This document shows, in pieces, positions 45,791 to 57,720 of a DNA stretch of 64,000 bases (its first letter is position 1; every line of letters begins with the position of its first letter). Below the pieces are notes generated by a model that was given only the letters and a program-made list of their open reading frames with translations, was not told the origin of the DNA and did no database searches. The position numbers were made by a program, and so were the translations under genes. The DNA is from Membranipora membranacea (lineage: Eukaryota; Bryozoa; Gymnolaemata; Cheilostomatida; Membraniporidae). The stretch spans positions 3,472,001 to 3,536,000 of the forward strand of contig OU612071.1 in assembly GCA_914767715.1 (NCBI GenBank). Reading direction: 5' to 3'.

Positions 45791-46660
45791 TAAAGTTGGA
45801 AAGGTAGCATGGGTGCTGGATGCTAGATATATAAATTTAATTTAGAACATGAAAATATCTGGTTTCCTGTGAACTGTTTTTACTTGGAAGCTTGAAGGTT
45901 GAGTCCCAATCCTTTCTCAGCGTGCAGCTAAGCAGACCTTTTCTTTGGGTAATTATAGCAATCAGTAATATAACAGTAAAACAACAATAATGACTTAGAT
46001 AAATATCTGATTTATTAATCAGTTTGTGTCTATTTGTCATGATAACTAAATTCTAATACCTACAATGAGTTTTTATCTGGGCCTTAGTGATAGAGTATTA
46101 GAAAGCTAAATACAACCCGGATCTTATGCATGGTATAGAACCAGATCCTACCAGTATGTTTCCAATCTGTATTTTATCCCAACAACACGTGTTAACCATG
46201 TGGAACTCAAGTGTTATTACACAATACGACAATGGTACTTGAGATATTTGCCTTCAACACAACGTAATGTATGGGCTAGACCTTACGTAGTTGATAGCAC
46301 CACGAGTCTATTCAGTTTCGATTGTGCAGATTATAGCTTTAGTTCATGTACCCTTGAACTCTCTTTTCAGAGTTATTTGCAACTTTCCCTAACTGTTCTT
46401 GTTTGCTATCGGTGTGCCACAAGGTATTTAGCCTTAGCAGGAGCTTATCTGTCACATAGGGCTGCACTCTCAAGCAACCCGGCTCCATGGTGACTACAAG
46501 CCACAAAGGCCCTTAGGCCTGACAACTGCTTACGGATTGTCGCTTATCATTGTGGCTATAGATTGTATAATGAGTCAAAATGTATGACATGATTATTTAT
46601 GTTCAGGATGCGGTTTGGATTGAATTGGGAAGTGAAATATATTAGGGTGACAGGATGTCA
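45791..46660 (-). repeat. inverted, diverged copy of arm A (element right end)
   Basis: Reverse complement of the 1,205-bp unit body, with clear divergence: TTTCTTTGGGTAATTATAGC, ACAACACGTGTTAACC and AGGCCTGACAACTGC appear in the expected inverted order. Similarity fades by about 46,660, which I take as the outer end of the palindrome. Confidence 0.75.
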
Positions 46661-48267
46661 CTTATTTTAATAGTTTTTTCAGCCACTCAATTATTCTATT
46701 CGAGATCAACTTGAGGCCTTACTCTTTACAGACCGCACAGTTTCTTTGCCAGTGAACTTACCTCTGCAAAAGATGTTGTCATTCATTGGATGACACTACC
46801 AACATATCTGGCAGAGTTTGAGCACTCAACTACTTTAGTTCATAGCAGTGAATTACCCACAATGCATCATTCACTCATTTAGCTAATATTTAATCTGGGT
46901 ATTAAGTTGGTAACACAGTTATCATACTGAGCGCTGGCAACGTAGGCATTTCTTATATATGTATATATATATATGTGTTTAATAAAATGATAATATTTTC
47001 TTTGAAGGATTGAATCAACAAAAATAAAACAAAACAAAATAACCTACATGCTGTTGAGATGTCTATATTGTTTTCTCAAAACCTTTCCATAACTCCTCTC
47101 GCTAACTTCAGTTACCATATTAGGGAAATTTCTCATTGTAGCTTTGTAGTCAGCCAATGCACCACAGTCATAATACAGAGCTGTTTGCCCAAAACCACAC
47201 AGGGGTTTGAAAGCACGGCCCATTTCAAGTTTTGTCACAAGAAAGCTAAGTATCCAACAATATGTGGAGTATATGGTGAAGGAAAACAAATTCACACTGC
47301 ACTTTGTCAAAGACTAATAGAAATGCATTTTTGGAGGGAAACCTTTCCCTCCACTTTGTGGGATCATAATTGGACACTCATGAGAACAATTGATCTATTA
47401 TGAACTTCACCATAGGAAGCATACCACGACACATGCTGACACATGTATGCTACAAATACTGAAGGGAGAAGAGCTGCACCGCTACTGATTATTCTTGTAC
47501 CCCTCCAAAACCCACTTTTATTGCAACTGTCAGATGACACTTTCTTATGCAATGATCATAAAGAACATCATGTGTTATAATTACCTTAGTGTATATGAGC
47601 AATCATATTTTCTTCCCAATGTGCAATGATCACTAACAAAACATGGTATTGAAGTATCCTTATTCTCAAATGATTTATTATTAATAAAATAAGTGAACTG
47701 TACCGAGCTTGTGTCAACTGAATTATGATTGATGGATCTTGAGTGCAAAATTCATTTGTCATTTATCAAATTGACACAATAAGCTGTCAATTAATTATCT
47801 ATTATTGTCTGTTATTGTTTTCAATAATCTTGAAAAGGTTAGGAATTAGAACCAAGGGTTCATCTCAGGTCACCAGACATCGGAACATTACCTTTAACCA
47901 AATGATACAAAATTAAACAAAACTCAAGGACTTTAAAGTTACAGATATGAGATCGAGTTCTAGCAGTAGTGTGGTAAAGTATTCTTTGGAGAATTAACCT
48001 TGCACACTGTACTGTGAAGACAGGAAATCACCATTAACCCACACACGACCTGTAAACAAACAAACAAAGTAAATCAAAATTAGTTTAAAACCAACTTTCA
48101 CTTATAGGGTAAAATGAGACCAAACAGATACATACTTAGGCATTCAGGGCATGGTGACGGTAGTTTTAGTTTCAAATTGAATTAGTTAGGCGCTTACCAC
48201 ATGGTGATTGGAATATAGGACTAAGTAGAGTGAGTGATACACCAAATTAGTATTGAAATATAGCCAA
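46661..48267. other. intergenic, no supported gene
   Basis: A TATATATG-type run lies near 46,955-46,975 and A-rich CAAAA repeats near 47,025-47,040. Minus-strand open frames at 47,044-47,310 and 47,364-47,552 have no recognised domain. Confidence 0.4.
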
Positions 48268-48487
48268 CCATTATTTCAAAGTCATGAGACATCTGGGCAT
48301 GTGTGACAACCTGTCCAGAATTACGCAATTGGAAAACCAAACAGATTACACCATAGAAATAGGTGCATGTTACAACATATCTTTGAATTATTACAAGGCC
48401 ACAAGAAACCTGGGCACGTGAAACAACCCTGGAAAGATTGCAAAATCGGAAAACCAACAGATTACACCATGGATAAACCAGTGCACT
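48268..48487. repeat. 120-bp tandem duplication
   Basis: Two diverged copies start at about 48,268 and 48,388. They share GGAAAACCAA(A)CAGATTACACCATGG-like and CTGGGCATGTG/CTGGGCACGTG blocks. Confidence 0.75.
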
Positions 48488-48734
48488 TGACACCATAAAT
48501 TATCTAAAAATAACTAAACAAAAATGAGGGAAGGTCAAGCATAGGACAGACTAACGATGTTTTGACAGCTAGACAAATCAAAACTGACAAAACAAATCAA
48601 ATCAAAAGAGATTAATGACGATATTAAGGCAAAAAGCAATAACAAGGTTAACACCTTTACGCCTGTAAATGCAAACGTTGCACAATAACAGGACAGCAAA
48701 CCAGCACTATAAAGCCTGATTGACACTTGTAAAA

Positions 48735-49190
48735 ATCAGTCAGCGCCAGGAGGCGGGTTCACGACATATAAGAGTATACATTTAATCAGAGAATTATCTG
48801 ATTCAGCCAGCGCCAGGAGGCGGGTTCACGACAGATAAGAGTATAAATATAATACATATACAATATATCTGATTTAGTCAGCCCAAGGAGGCACATTCAC
48901 AGCGAGGAAAATTGTCTAAAATCATTTAGACACATTCAGCCAACAGAGCTTTAATATACACAAATATACAGATACCGCTATTCTACAAGCGAGGAAACTT
49001 GTCTAAAACATTTAGACACATTCAGCCAACAGAGCTTTTGACAGAATACAGAGAGTCACAAATACCTCATTTCAGCGAGGAACCAGTCTAAGATAGTTGA
49101 GACATACACAGAGATACAGATACCGCAATTCACAAGCGAAGAAAATTGTCTAAAATCAATTAGACACAATTCAGCCAACAGAGCTAAGAC
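48735..49190. repeat. mixed tandem repeats with recurrent hairpin
   Basis: A CAGCGCCAGGAGGCGGGTTC block occurs at about 48,742 and 48,799, with a degenerate third near 48,880. Then a motif with GCGAGGAAA, TTGTCTAAAA, TTTAGACACATTCAGCC and AACAGAGCT recurs about four times (near 48,903, 48,990, 49,075 and 49,137). TGTCTAAA pairs with TTTAGACA across a 3-6 nt loop in each good copy. No gene is seen around it. Function is unknown. Confidence 0.75.
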
Positions 49191-49900
49191 ACAGAGTTAC
49201 AGATACTGCTTTTTACAGCAAGACGACAGATATTACACAGAATTCAAGGTCATTTGCACCAAGAGTAAGATCTTATTATAAAGATTTTGAATGTTTGTGT
49301 ATTTTCATGACTAAATGATAAATGCCAAGTTATTGTCAAAACAGTGATTGATTTAAAATCTAAACTAAACCAGTGCTCAGTAGTGAGGCTAGTGCACATT
49401 GTACGATAGTAGCTCTACTTACCGCTGAGGTTTTGCTGATCAACAGTTCAGCTGTGTTTTTGAAGTCTCTCTCTAATAACCGAATTATCAGCAATTATAA
49501 GTCCAGATCTGCTACCATTGCATTTGCAATATTTGAACCATACATATTGCAGATTCTAAAACAGAAAATTGGAGGATAGTTTATTATTTGGGATTTGAGG
49601 CAAGGAGTGAACAACTCCAAATTACAGTCCGATTAATCAAACACAAAATTCATTTACTATAAATATTATATTACATAATACAGTAAAAATAAATTCCATG
49701 CTGATAAATTGAAGCAAGTCAACCGAGATTGAACTCAAAGAACTGTTGATCACACCTCAATAGATATTGTTTGCGGTAATAATTGTTGCTATCTGTATTG
49801 ATAACCCATATCCGTTTGTTTGAGTGTTATGATTAGAGGTGCTAAATCAGCATTAAAGTGGTCATTACTATGCGTGCAGAAACAGAAAATTTCAGGAAAA
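49191..49900. other. no gene seen upstream of the coiled-coil frame
   Basis: An acceptor-like TTTCAG at 49,889-49,894 lies just before the ATG at 49,901. An upstream exon could exist but was not identified. Confidence 0.35.
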
Positions 49901-50332
49901 ATGGGAGCTTCAGAAAGTCACATAGATGACCAACATGACATGCAGAAAGATCAAGACGACCCAGCAAGTGCATCACAGGGAGCCAGCAAAATGGATGCGG
50001 ATTTGGCGAGAAGTGAGATCAGAGTGAAGACACATAATTGTGATTTAAATGAATACTTAGTCATGAGTGAATGGAATCCTGAAGAGCTGACAAAATGAGA
50101 TGAGGAATGGGAACAGAGAGAAAATTTTCTCACACAGAGAGTCAAGTCACAAGAACAAGAAATTGATCATATTATGCAAAGAGCACGAGGACTTGAGGAA
50201 GATTTAGACCAATACAGACAGAAATCAAGAATATATGAACAGCTCAGTTCATTAAAGTCAATTTGGGCAAATCTTGGGCTAAGAAGTTGTCTTCTCTTAT
50301 TGTTGAAACTTGGTGGCTCATTTGCAGTATAG
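49901..50332 (+). pseudogene. coiled-coil reading frame with one in-frame TGA
   Basis: From ATG 49,901 the frame encodes MGASESHIDDQHDMQKDQDD and on to a TGA at 50,096. The same frame stays open for another 77 codons to a TAG at 50,330. The first residues fit an N-myristoylation motif (Gly2, Ser6). Past the TGA the sequence is heptad-like and charged (NFLTQRVKSQEQEIDHIM, RGLEEDLDQYRQKSR), a good coiled coil. Composition on both sides of the TGA looks coding and continuous, so this is either a recently disabled gene or retrocopy, or a frame read through. The protein family is not recognised. Confidence 0.5.
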
Positions 50333-52429
50333 AGTTATCACCCCATCTATCTATCTGTGTAAAACATTTTAGTTTCAAGCATGTGGATAGACTGCTTCAC
50401 AGAGTAAAGGGATTCAGAGTAAATTTTTTAACAATAGTCAAGGAAAGAGTTTTTTACTCCTTGGTCAAGGTACCTGCGAGCTTTGCATCAAGGGGAAAGT
50501 TATGGGAAGCTTGATGCCAAAAACTCCTTTCATCTATTTGTCACAATTATATGGTTCTGAAGAATGAACTGAATTCAAAGTTCTTGATTACAGTAAAAAA
50601 ATAGAATATGCAGGCTCTCCCGTAAAAATTTCTCTTTGTACAGCCTTACTCCACAATTAGACATGAAGTTTTATGCTTAAATTACACCTAACTATCCTAG
50701 CTAAATTGATACGGTGGGTGTAGCTAGGAAGGCAGTATTGTGGCAGTTTTTACAATAGGATTAACTATTACAATCCTTGAATGATGCCGCCACAATGTAC
50801 CCTTGGTCTGTGCAATCATTGAACCTTAAATTTATCGAAAGGGCCTCACATCAAATGTATCTGCGGTCCATCGTCTACTGGGCTTTGGTTGGCACCCAGG
50901 TGTGCTCCGACCTGCCTGCAAACAGAGAGCAACCTGGCGCAGATATTGTGGCCTGGCCACTAAGGCAATTAATCTCGCCGCCTATGCTCCGGGATGTGGC
51001 TTGTAACAAGACATCTGATTTAAGTCAACCTTCAATTTTGATCAGTCTTGAGACACAAAAGTTATCCTCAGGGTTTGATATTTTAATATTACATTGCCTT
51101 CATATCCTTTGGAAAAGATAAGCAAGGCACAACAGTAACAAATTCTTTCCCTGTAATGAAACACTGAGACTGCAATACAACTGGTTGTTTACAAATAAGA
51201 TTTTCTTGAGGGATTAGAAAATTTACTCTGAGAAAACAATTTGTGTAATTGCTCTAATTGATATCTTCATCCAGCTTAGGTCTCAATTGTACTTGGATCG
51301 TTTCAATGCACTGCGTGAAGAAGTGCTTCAAATTTTGTTTGGAGGCCATCTCAGATTTGTTGTTTCTTGCGGCAGCCCACCTGTTTGGCTAACCGAATCC
51401 TCCAAAGTAACAACATTAAAACTTGTTGCAGTATAGATGCAGTCCCAGGGCACGATTTAAAAAAAAAATTACAAATTCAACTGTAACATGAATGCTGTCA
51501 ATGGTTATTTCAGGACTGCAATTCCTTAATGGTGATAAGTACACCAAGGTCGACCATACAGATACCAGCTCACCGAAAATGCAGCAGAATATTTCACGTA
51601 GAATATCATGTGTGTTATTAAGGGTGAGCCCTCCAGACACACATTTATCATAATCCTATACGCATCCAACATAGTGTTTTTCAAAAAAAAAAAATATTGG
51701 GATGACATTCGAGTAAAATTTAAGCTCAAACATTTGGGTGTATTTTGAAAATGCTATCATTGAACAGTATCCACTGAAAAGCCAAATCCAAACCATGTTT
51801 CGGAATATTAATAATATTAATTATTTTGTGGTCTATAGTCATTCTGATAGAATTTGATGGGTGACTGATGGGTCACCACAATCTATACTGAAAACTTATA
51901 TCAACCAACAGAAATATTCTTTTGTTTAAGTTCAGTATAGCATCTCCATTGTCATTTTTAAATTGCTCCACTCCTTTGATAAAAGGCAATTAGAATTTGT
52001 TTGAAACTGTACACAATTGCATAGAAACTGCAAATATATAGGCTCTTTGCACTGCCTTGCGCATCATTGCCACTGCACTGATGGATGAAATAAACACCGT
52101 AATGAAAAAGTTAAAAATGTTAAAAAAATATTTCAAACATGCCCTCAAAAGCTCATTTAGATAATGTGATGAACTGATGCTAAAAAAAAACCAGATCTCT
52201 GTGAGTTACCATGTCGAAATGTAATTCTGTCAACACAGAAAAACACGAACTTGGAGATTTTTTGTAAGATTTCGAGTTTTTTACAGAACAAGATAAATGA
52301 ATAGTTAGCTGATTGAATAACGATCCAGGAGACCAAATGTGGTTATTATGAATTAAAAACTGTAGGAAGGAGAAAGCTTCTGGAAAAGTAAGGAGGAGAT
52401 AACTACAACTGAGCATTTTTGACTTTGAA
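50333..52429. other. intergenic with SINE tail fragment
   Basis: At about 50,888-50,965 the tail of SINE family 2 is present (GGTGTGCTCCGACCTGCCTG and AGAGAGCAACCTGG). Otherwise only short unsupported open frames are seen. Confidence 0.45.
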
Positions 52430-55260
52430 TAACTGAGTAAGCAATATTCTTTTTATGAGTGTGCGTGGCATGATCAGAAGTGCCATAAAACAACCAACAA
52501 TGTTTTTGATCAGGTTATGATGATGACGATTGCAATAATAAACACTTGGTAGAATAATAATAATACATGTTTTTTCCACAATTTGTACTCAAAATAGAAC
52601 ATAAAAGACATTTATCATCTGTTAAAAGCTTTTCACGGTTAAACCTGACAAAAATTGAGTGCAGGTAACGTTTTGAATTATAATCACTTTATTTTTTGGA
52701 ACTATTAAAAACAGGAACAGGATTTACATAAACAGTGTCAAATTGCATTTGAACGATTTTCTGTTATACATTTCTATTTCTTGAGCTTTTCTGCGGGTTC
52801 AATGAAATATGAATAAAGCAGCAATCAACATCAGAAAGCCTACGCAGTGCTTATTGTTGTCAGCTCAAAATAGGATATAAAACACACCAGTTTAGGTTGC
52901 CGTATCTAACACAATTTTCATTATAGATAATAATCATGGTGACCCTTGTCAAAATGAAATTTGCTCCATTAATGATATGAATCATATTTGGGCAATTATT
53001 AGGGACAGGAGCCAAATTTTACAAAAAAAAAATCATGATTATTGGGGTTACCGTTATAGTTTGTCAAACTGCAAACTCAATTGACTTCATTTTAATTATT
53101 ATCATATCATTTTTAGGCCAATGTTAGGAACAGGTGCCGTTTTTGTGCAGATTACTATTCTGACTCTGTTATTTTATACAGAGCTTGCTAAGAAGCTGCT
53201 CTGTAGTTAAAAGGAAGGTTCAATTCATTAGAAAATAAATCACAGGCTTAGATTGAAAATGGTCTTCGTAGTTATGTACAAAAATGGCAGTACATGGTGG
53301 TTATAGTCAAGGGGTCACGCTGTGTGCAAATGAATGGATAGCAATATTCTGCTGCCACAAATCATTTTAGAGCTATCAGCTTCATGTGACTGGTTCTTAC
53401 TTTTAGACTGACTCTGATGGTCTACCAGAAGCTGTTAACAGTGTGCTCATGCTTACTGTGAAGACTAGAAGCGTAAGGTTATATCGAAGATTATTTATCC
53501 ATTGAAGAGAAAAAGTGGAAGCAAGTTCTGCTTCAAACTTTGCACTTGGACAATTCACATGTGGGTATGAGAGTGGAGCATAAGCTTTCTACGGTTACAA
53601 GTGTAAGTCATGTACATACCATTCATGTCGTGATATCATATCTCTCTATGTCAGTCAAGCGCTAACTTCAAGACTGTTTGCCAAATTAGGCCTTTTTTCC
53701 CCCTTATTATGAAGCGCACAAAGGACCTATGATTATTCTTTCATCCGATGTATGCACTCAGGGATGATGGAGTTAGAAGGTGCTTGATGGAGTTTACAAA
53801 AAAAACTAAAAACATTTTTCAATCTCACTTATATCAGTCTACTGCTGTGTTTGTTATGACCTTGCATATCCTCCAGCTATGAGTGCAGACTGGCACTGCA
53901 AATTTCGTTAATTATTATGATAAACACTGGTTATGACTGTTAAGAGTTACTTTGGTTATAAAAGCAACGCTCTTCTTGGCAGGCATTCAACAGTATGTTT
54001 TCCAAATTACCGTAATTTTATTAAACAAACAAATCATTACATATGAGTTCCGATCTTTAGCAGCATCAGCCAATCAAAAATGGTCCTAAATGACATCATA
54101 GTGCAGGTTATAAGACTATCATTCTCAGATGCTCAGAACTCTTTGCGATTCCTCCACACCCAAAACTAATCAGAAGTAACTACCTGACCATAACATGCAC
54201 TGGTATAAGCGTAATTTTTAAAGCAGCAGATATTGCCATTCGTTTTGAAATGTGGTGCATGATGTGACCTTTTGTTGCCAACCAACATCTCTGAACCTAG
54301 AGAATGTATTGCATAGATTAGTACTGCCATTGCCACTTTCGATTTGATGCATTTCTATCGACGGTTAGTTAAAACAACTTATTGGACATTTTGATTCATA
54401 TTTACTGTAATTGAAATCCAAACTGAACTTTTAGAAGCTGAATCTTCAACTTTGTTGGTGTAGCGAGAAAGCTGTAAAGTCTTTTAATTGTTGAAAAGGT
54501 GTTGATTCCTGGACCGAATTTTAAATAAAACTCCAGGGTAGCATTTAAACCAGATTGATGTAAGTGAATGACGTTGGAATTTAAAAAAATTGTCATCTGG
54601 TCCTAACAATCGCCTAAAAATAATGTTTATTTTTATATGATTATCACTCATGACGTGAATTGATAATTTCATTATGTCAGGCTTGACAGTAATCATCATA
54701 AAAGTACGTATTGTGGTTGATATTCTCTACAAATAACTGCCTTAGTGTTCTATTTACGTGCTTAACTTTTAATATCCTTGACTTCCAGTCAATTATCCCT
54801 TCTTCATACTACTCCAGGGGTCGATCATGACGGTTATTAACATTTAAGTGACACCAATATGAAAATTTATAGCTTAATATTAAATCTGCCACATGTTACA
54901 CTAATTCTGGCAGAACCAACGTCACATATCACAGTATTTTAATGTTATTGTTAGAAAAGAATTTCTTATTCGATGGTGATAAATTGTTGTCTTCAACTGT
55001 AATAATTTTATATCACATTTAAATATGTGTCAATGAATCTTTTTTTAAATTGAAAAAGAAAGCACTTCTTCAATTCATATTTCATAACAACTTTACTCAG
55101 CGCAATTAAGTTAGATCAATCATAAACATGATTATCCAAACATTATGAGGAGAGGGCATCAAAACTGCCCAAGACATTACATTACAAGAGGTGTTGTCAT
55201 GCTAGCTCTGATAAGGTCTTGAGTTTCCATAAAGCCATAGTGGATTGCCATTTGAAGACC
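52430..55260 (+). repeat. palindromic element, right half, copy 3
   Basis: It starts with the centre-proximal segment (GAGTGTGCGTGGCATGATC), continues through core-right (52,855-54,060) and right arm (54,060-54,960), and ends in the outer segment homologous to 44,374-44,640 with decay after about 55,260. It has one side only, so it is a half-palindrome. Confidence 0.8.
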
Positions 55261-55700
55261 ACATAGTAGTTTTTAGAAATATTAGTTGAAAGCCAAATAA
55301 AAGGTGATCTCAATTCATTGTTGTGATCATGTGTTACATCTGTGGTAGAAGCAGTTGTCAATGGAACCATTGACCACAATGTGACACTTATGAGGTGGTG
55401 CATCTTTCACAGAGTAACTCTCTCACTCTAAAGACTGGTTGGTGAGAATGACTACAAGGGTATGGCATACAGGAAATGCAATTTAAAAGTGATCGCCTTC
55501 ATATTCCTCCACCATCCAGTATTTGATAAATAGGAAAATCCATCATAAATCATCTTGACTCTGCTATATTGAAGATTAGAGAGGCTGAATTGTAACAGGT
55601 CCAGATTTTCTGCCATTGAAACTGGTATATCAGTTGCCTCTGTATACAAGACTTCAAAGCAGAGCAAAATATTCTATTGTGTACAACACAATTACATAAT
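55261..55700. other. no gene seen
   Basis: No conserved frame. Sequence between the palindromic half and the LINE tail. Confidence 0.35.
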
Positions 55701-56142
55701 CATTGGGACATGACCTGAGGATGAATCCGCCCCAATGTCATTTTCCCACCAAGCCATTTTCCCACCTTCCCCTTTCCCACTCTGCTGTTTTCCCGCCTGG
55801 ACACTTTCCCACCGAGCCATTATCTGGGCAACGAAGGGTCTCATATCAAATGGCAGCACCGTGGAACAAGCTGCCTGACAACCTGAAATCAGTGAAGAGT
55901 CAGGCCGCCTTTAAATCGGCTCTCAAGTGCCACCTCTTGGCTTTAAGGTTGGAACTTTCTTTATCGTAATTTAATTGATTTCCATTGCTGCGTCTCGTAT
56001 GGCAATTTGGCCTTGCGCCTTGACTAGCTGTGACATTGTCAAAGCTATTGCTATGTAGGCCTCATCACCACTTTATATATTTTAGTTTACTATATCTTAA
56101 CTTGTTTGATGAAATAGAAACCAAACCAAACCAAACCAAAGT
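55701..56142 (+). mobile_element. 5'-truncated LINE 3' end with CCAAA tail
   Basis: The frame ending at 55,969 contains YQMAAPWNKLPDNLKS and AAFKSALKCHLLAL. This is the C-terminal tail typical of CR1/L2/Jockey-type LINE reverse transcriptases, which copy the element's RNA into DNA at the insertion site. The 3' end carries (ACCAA)n at 56,119-56,141, the kind of short terminal repeat seen on CR1/L2 elements. Upstream, at 55,738-55,822, is a roughly 16-bp imperfect repeat of TTTTCCCACC. Confidence 0.75.
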
Positions 56143-57534
56143 TAAGGACAAGGACCTTTTTCGGGGTAACCAATTATAAATAAAATGACTGTTTACATCA
56201 TACATGAATGCATGACATCATCATACTTGTTTTTACCAAAATTTTAAGTTCAAATTACAGCATTTATAATCCCTATGTGCCAAACCATACCGATACAATC
56301 CTCACAATCTTCCAAAGTCTTTGATAAAAATAGTATTTTTTTGTATTTTGTCCCATCTTGATTGTAGGATTTTGAAAGCATACTAGGATATTGATTGCCA
56401 AATTATGACACTCGTTACTAGGCCCTTGGCGAAAATTAAAGGCTCTACATAGATCTGTCAATTATGAAATGAAAATCAACCAATAAAAACCAATTGAATA
56501 CGAGGCGGGTACATTGATATCTTTATTGACTGAGACTTATATTTTGTGGTTATAGGTTGTGTGCGTGAACAGCATGCATCAGCCCATTCCATTCTTAGAG
56601 TTGATACTGCTTGGGATATTTCGGTGGAAGCAGGATCAATTTGAATGCTGCTAACCTTACTTTGAAACTGATACGGCTTGGTGATGGCTTTATGTTGAAT
56701 GGCTATAAAGCAGCTTCATCGCTTTAAATGGTTCGTTAACTTAATGTCAACTCTATTAACCCCTTTATCTCAAATGCTTCTTAATCCATGTTTTTTCAAT
56801 TTGCTATGTGGTCCCAATATCATAAATACTATGCCTGTTCATTTTTTCTCATTCCGTATGAAGTTTTAAAATAAGCAGTAGAAGCACAACTTGCGATATT
56901 CAGAAATGGATATTACAATCAAGAAATCCAAAAACAGGTCAACTTGATTCAATATGTGCTGAACAAACCTTTTTCTTCTTGATTTTCTCACCTCTCTGGA
57001 AGCAGTGATCTTAAGTGGTTCAAATGAGATAATTATATTGCTTGAGAGAAATCACGACTAAATTTATGCATATTGCAGGTTATTTGTAATTGAATTTTTT
57101 ATCAAGACCAGACTTTGGATCTGATTGCTGGCATGAGCCATACAAAGGTTATTCAACAAGTAAACCATTTTTTTATTGCTCCCTAGAGAGTGATACCCTC
57201 TTTGAGTGTCACAAATAGACTCCCAGTCTAGAATACAAGTATCATTATTCAAAGTGTGAAGTTGTATAGTAAGTTTAGCTCGTAGCTTAGGAAAATCATA
57301 ATAATTATTATCAATATTTTAAAAATGGATTGAAAGTACATTACACCGTATGCACAGTTAGGAGTCCTAAATAGCAGATTAGATTAGCAGCTACTCAGGA
57401 AACGCAGGAGACTTTTTAACTGTTGCAAATGGCCTACACTGATGTATAGTATTCTGCAATTCATAACATAAGCTGCAAACAGCGTTTATTAAGATTCTGA
57501 ATAAGAGTATCAGAAACAAATGATTGTGGTAATA
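56143..57534. other. 3' flank of the minus-strand peptide gene, no gene seen
   Basis: No supported coding or repeat structure. Confidence 0.4.
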
Positions 57535-57720
57535 TTAAAATTTCTTGATACATTCATCGCTAATTTCTTTTTGTGCCGGTAATAGGCCAGTATCTGGCCA
57601 ACATTGATCTACTCCGTCGATGTTTCTGAAATCCTCATACCGTTTGCACCCTCTGCAATCTGCATTGCTCAGTCCTACTAGCATCATTAGAGCAGCAGTT
57701 AGACAGTATAGAAGCTTCAT
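57535..57720 (-). CDS. small secreted peptide with four cysteines, 61 aa
   Basis: The coding exon is complete, from ATG at 57,720 to TAA at 57,535. Residues 1-20 are a clear signal peptide (MKLLYCLTAALMMLVGLSNA). The mature part is about 41 residues with C22, C25, C40 and C57, enough for two disulfides, and is rich in charged residues. A TTGTTTTAG acceptor-like sequence ends four bases before the ATG on the coding strand, which suggests that a 5' UTR exon is spliced directly in front of the start. No similarity to the two defensin-like peptides apart from size and secretion; the family is not recognised. The role (defence, signalling or toxin-like) cannot be told from sequence. Confidence 0.62.
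   Translation of the reverse strand: MKLLYCLTAALMMLVGLSNADCRGCKRYEDFRNIDGVDQCWPDTGLLPAQKEISDECIKKF

Noticed and set aside
47044-47310. Minus-strand frame of 88 codons with an acceptor-like site upstream
   Set aside because: The sequence looks somewhat coding, but there is no recognised domain, no partner exon and no second line of support.
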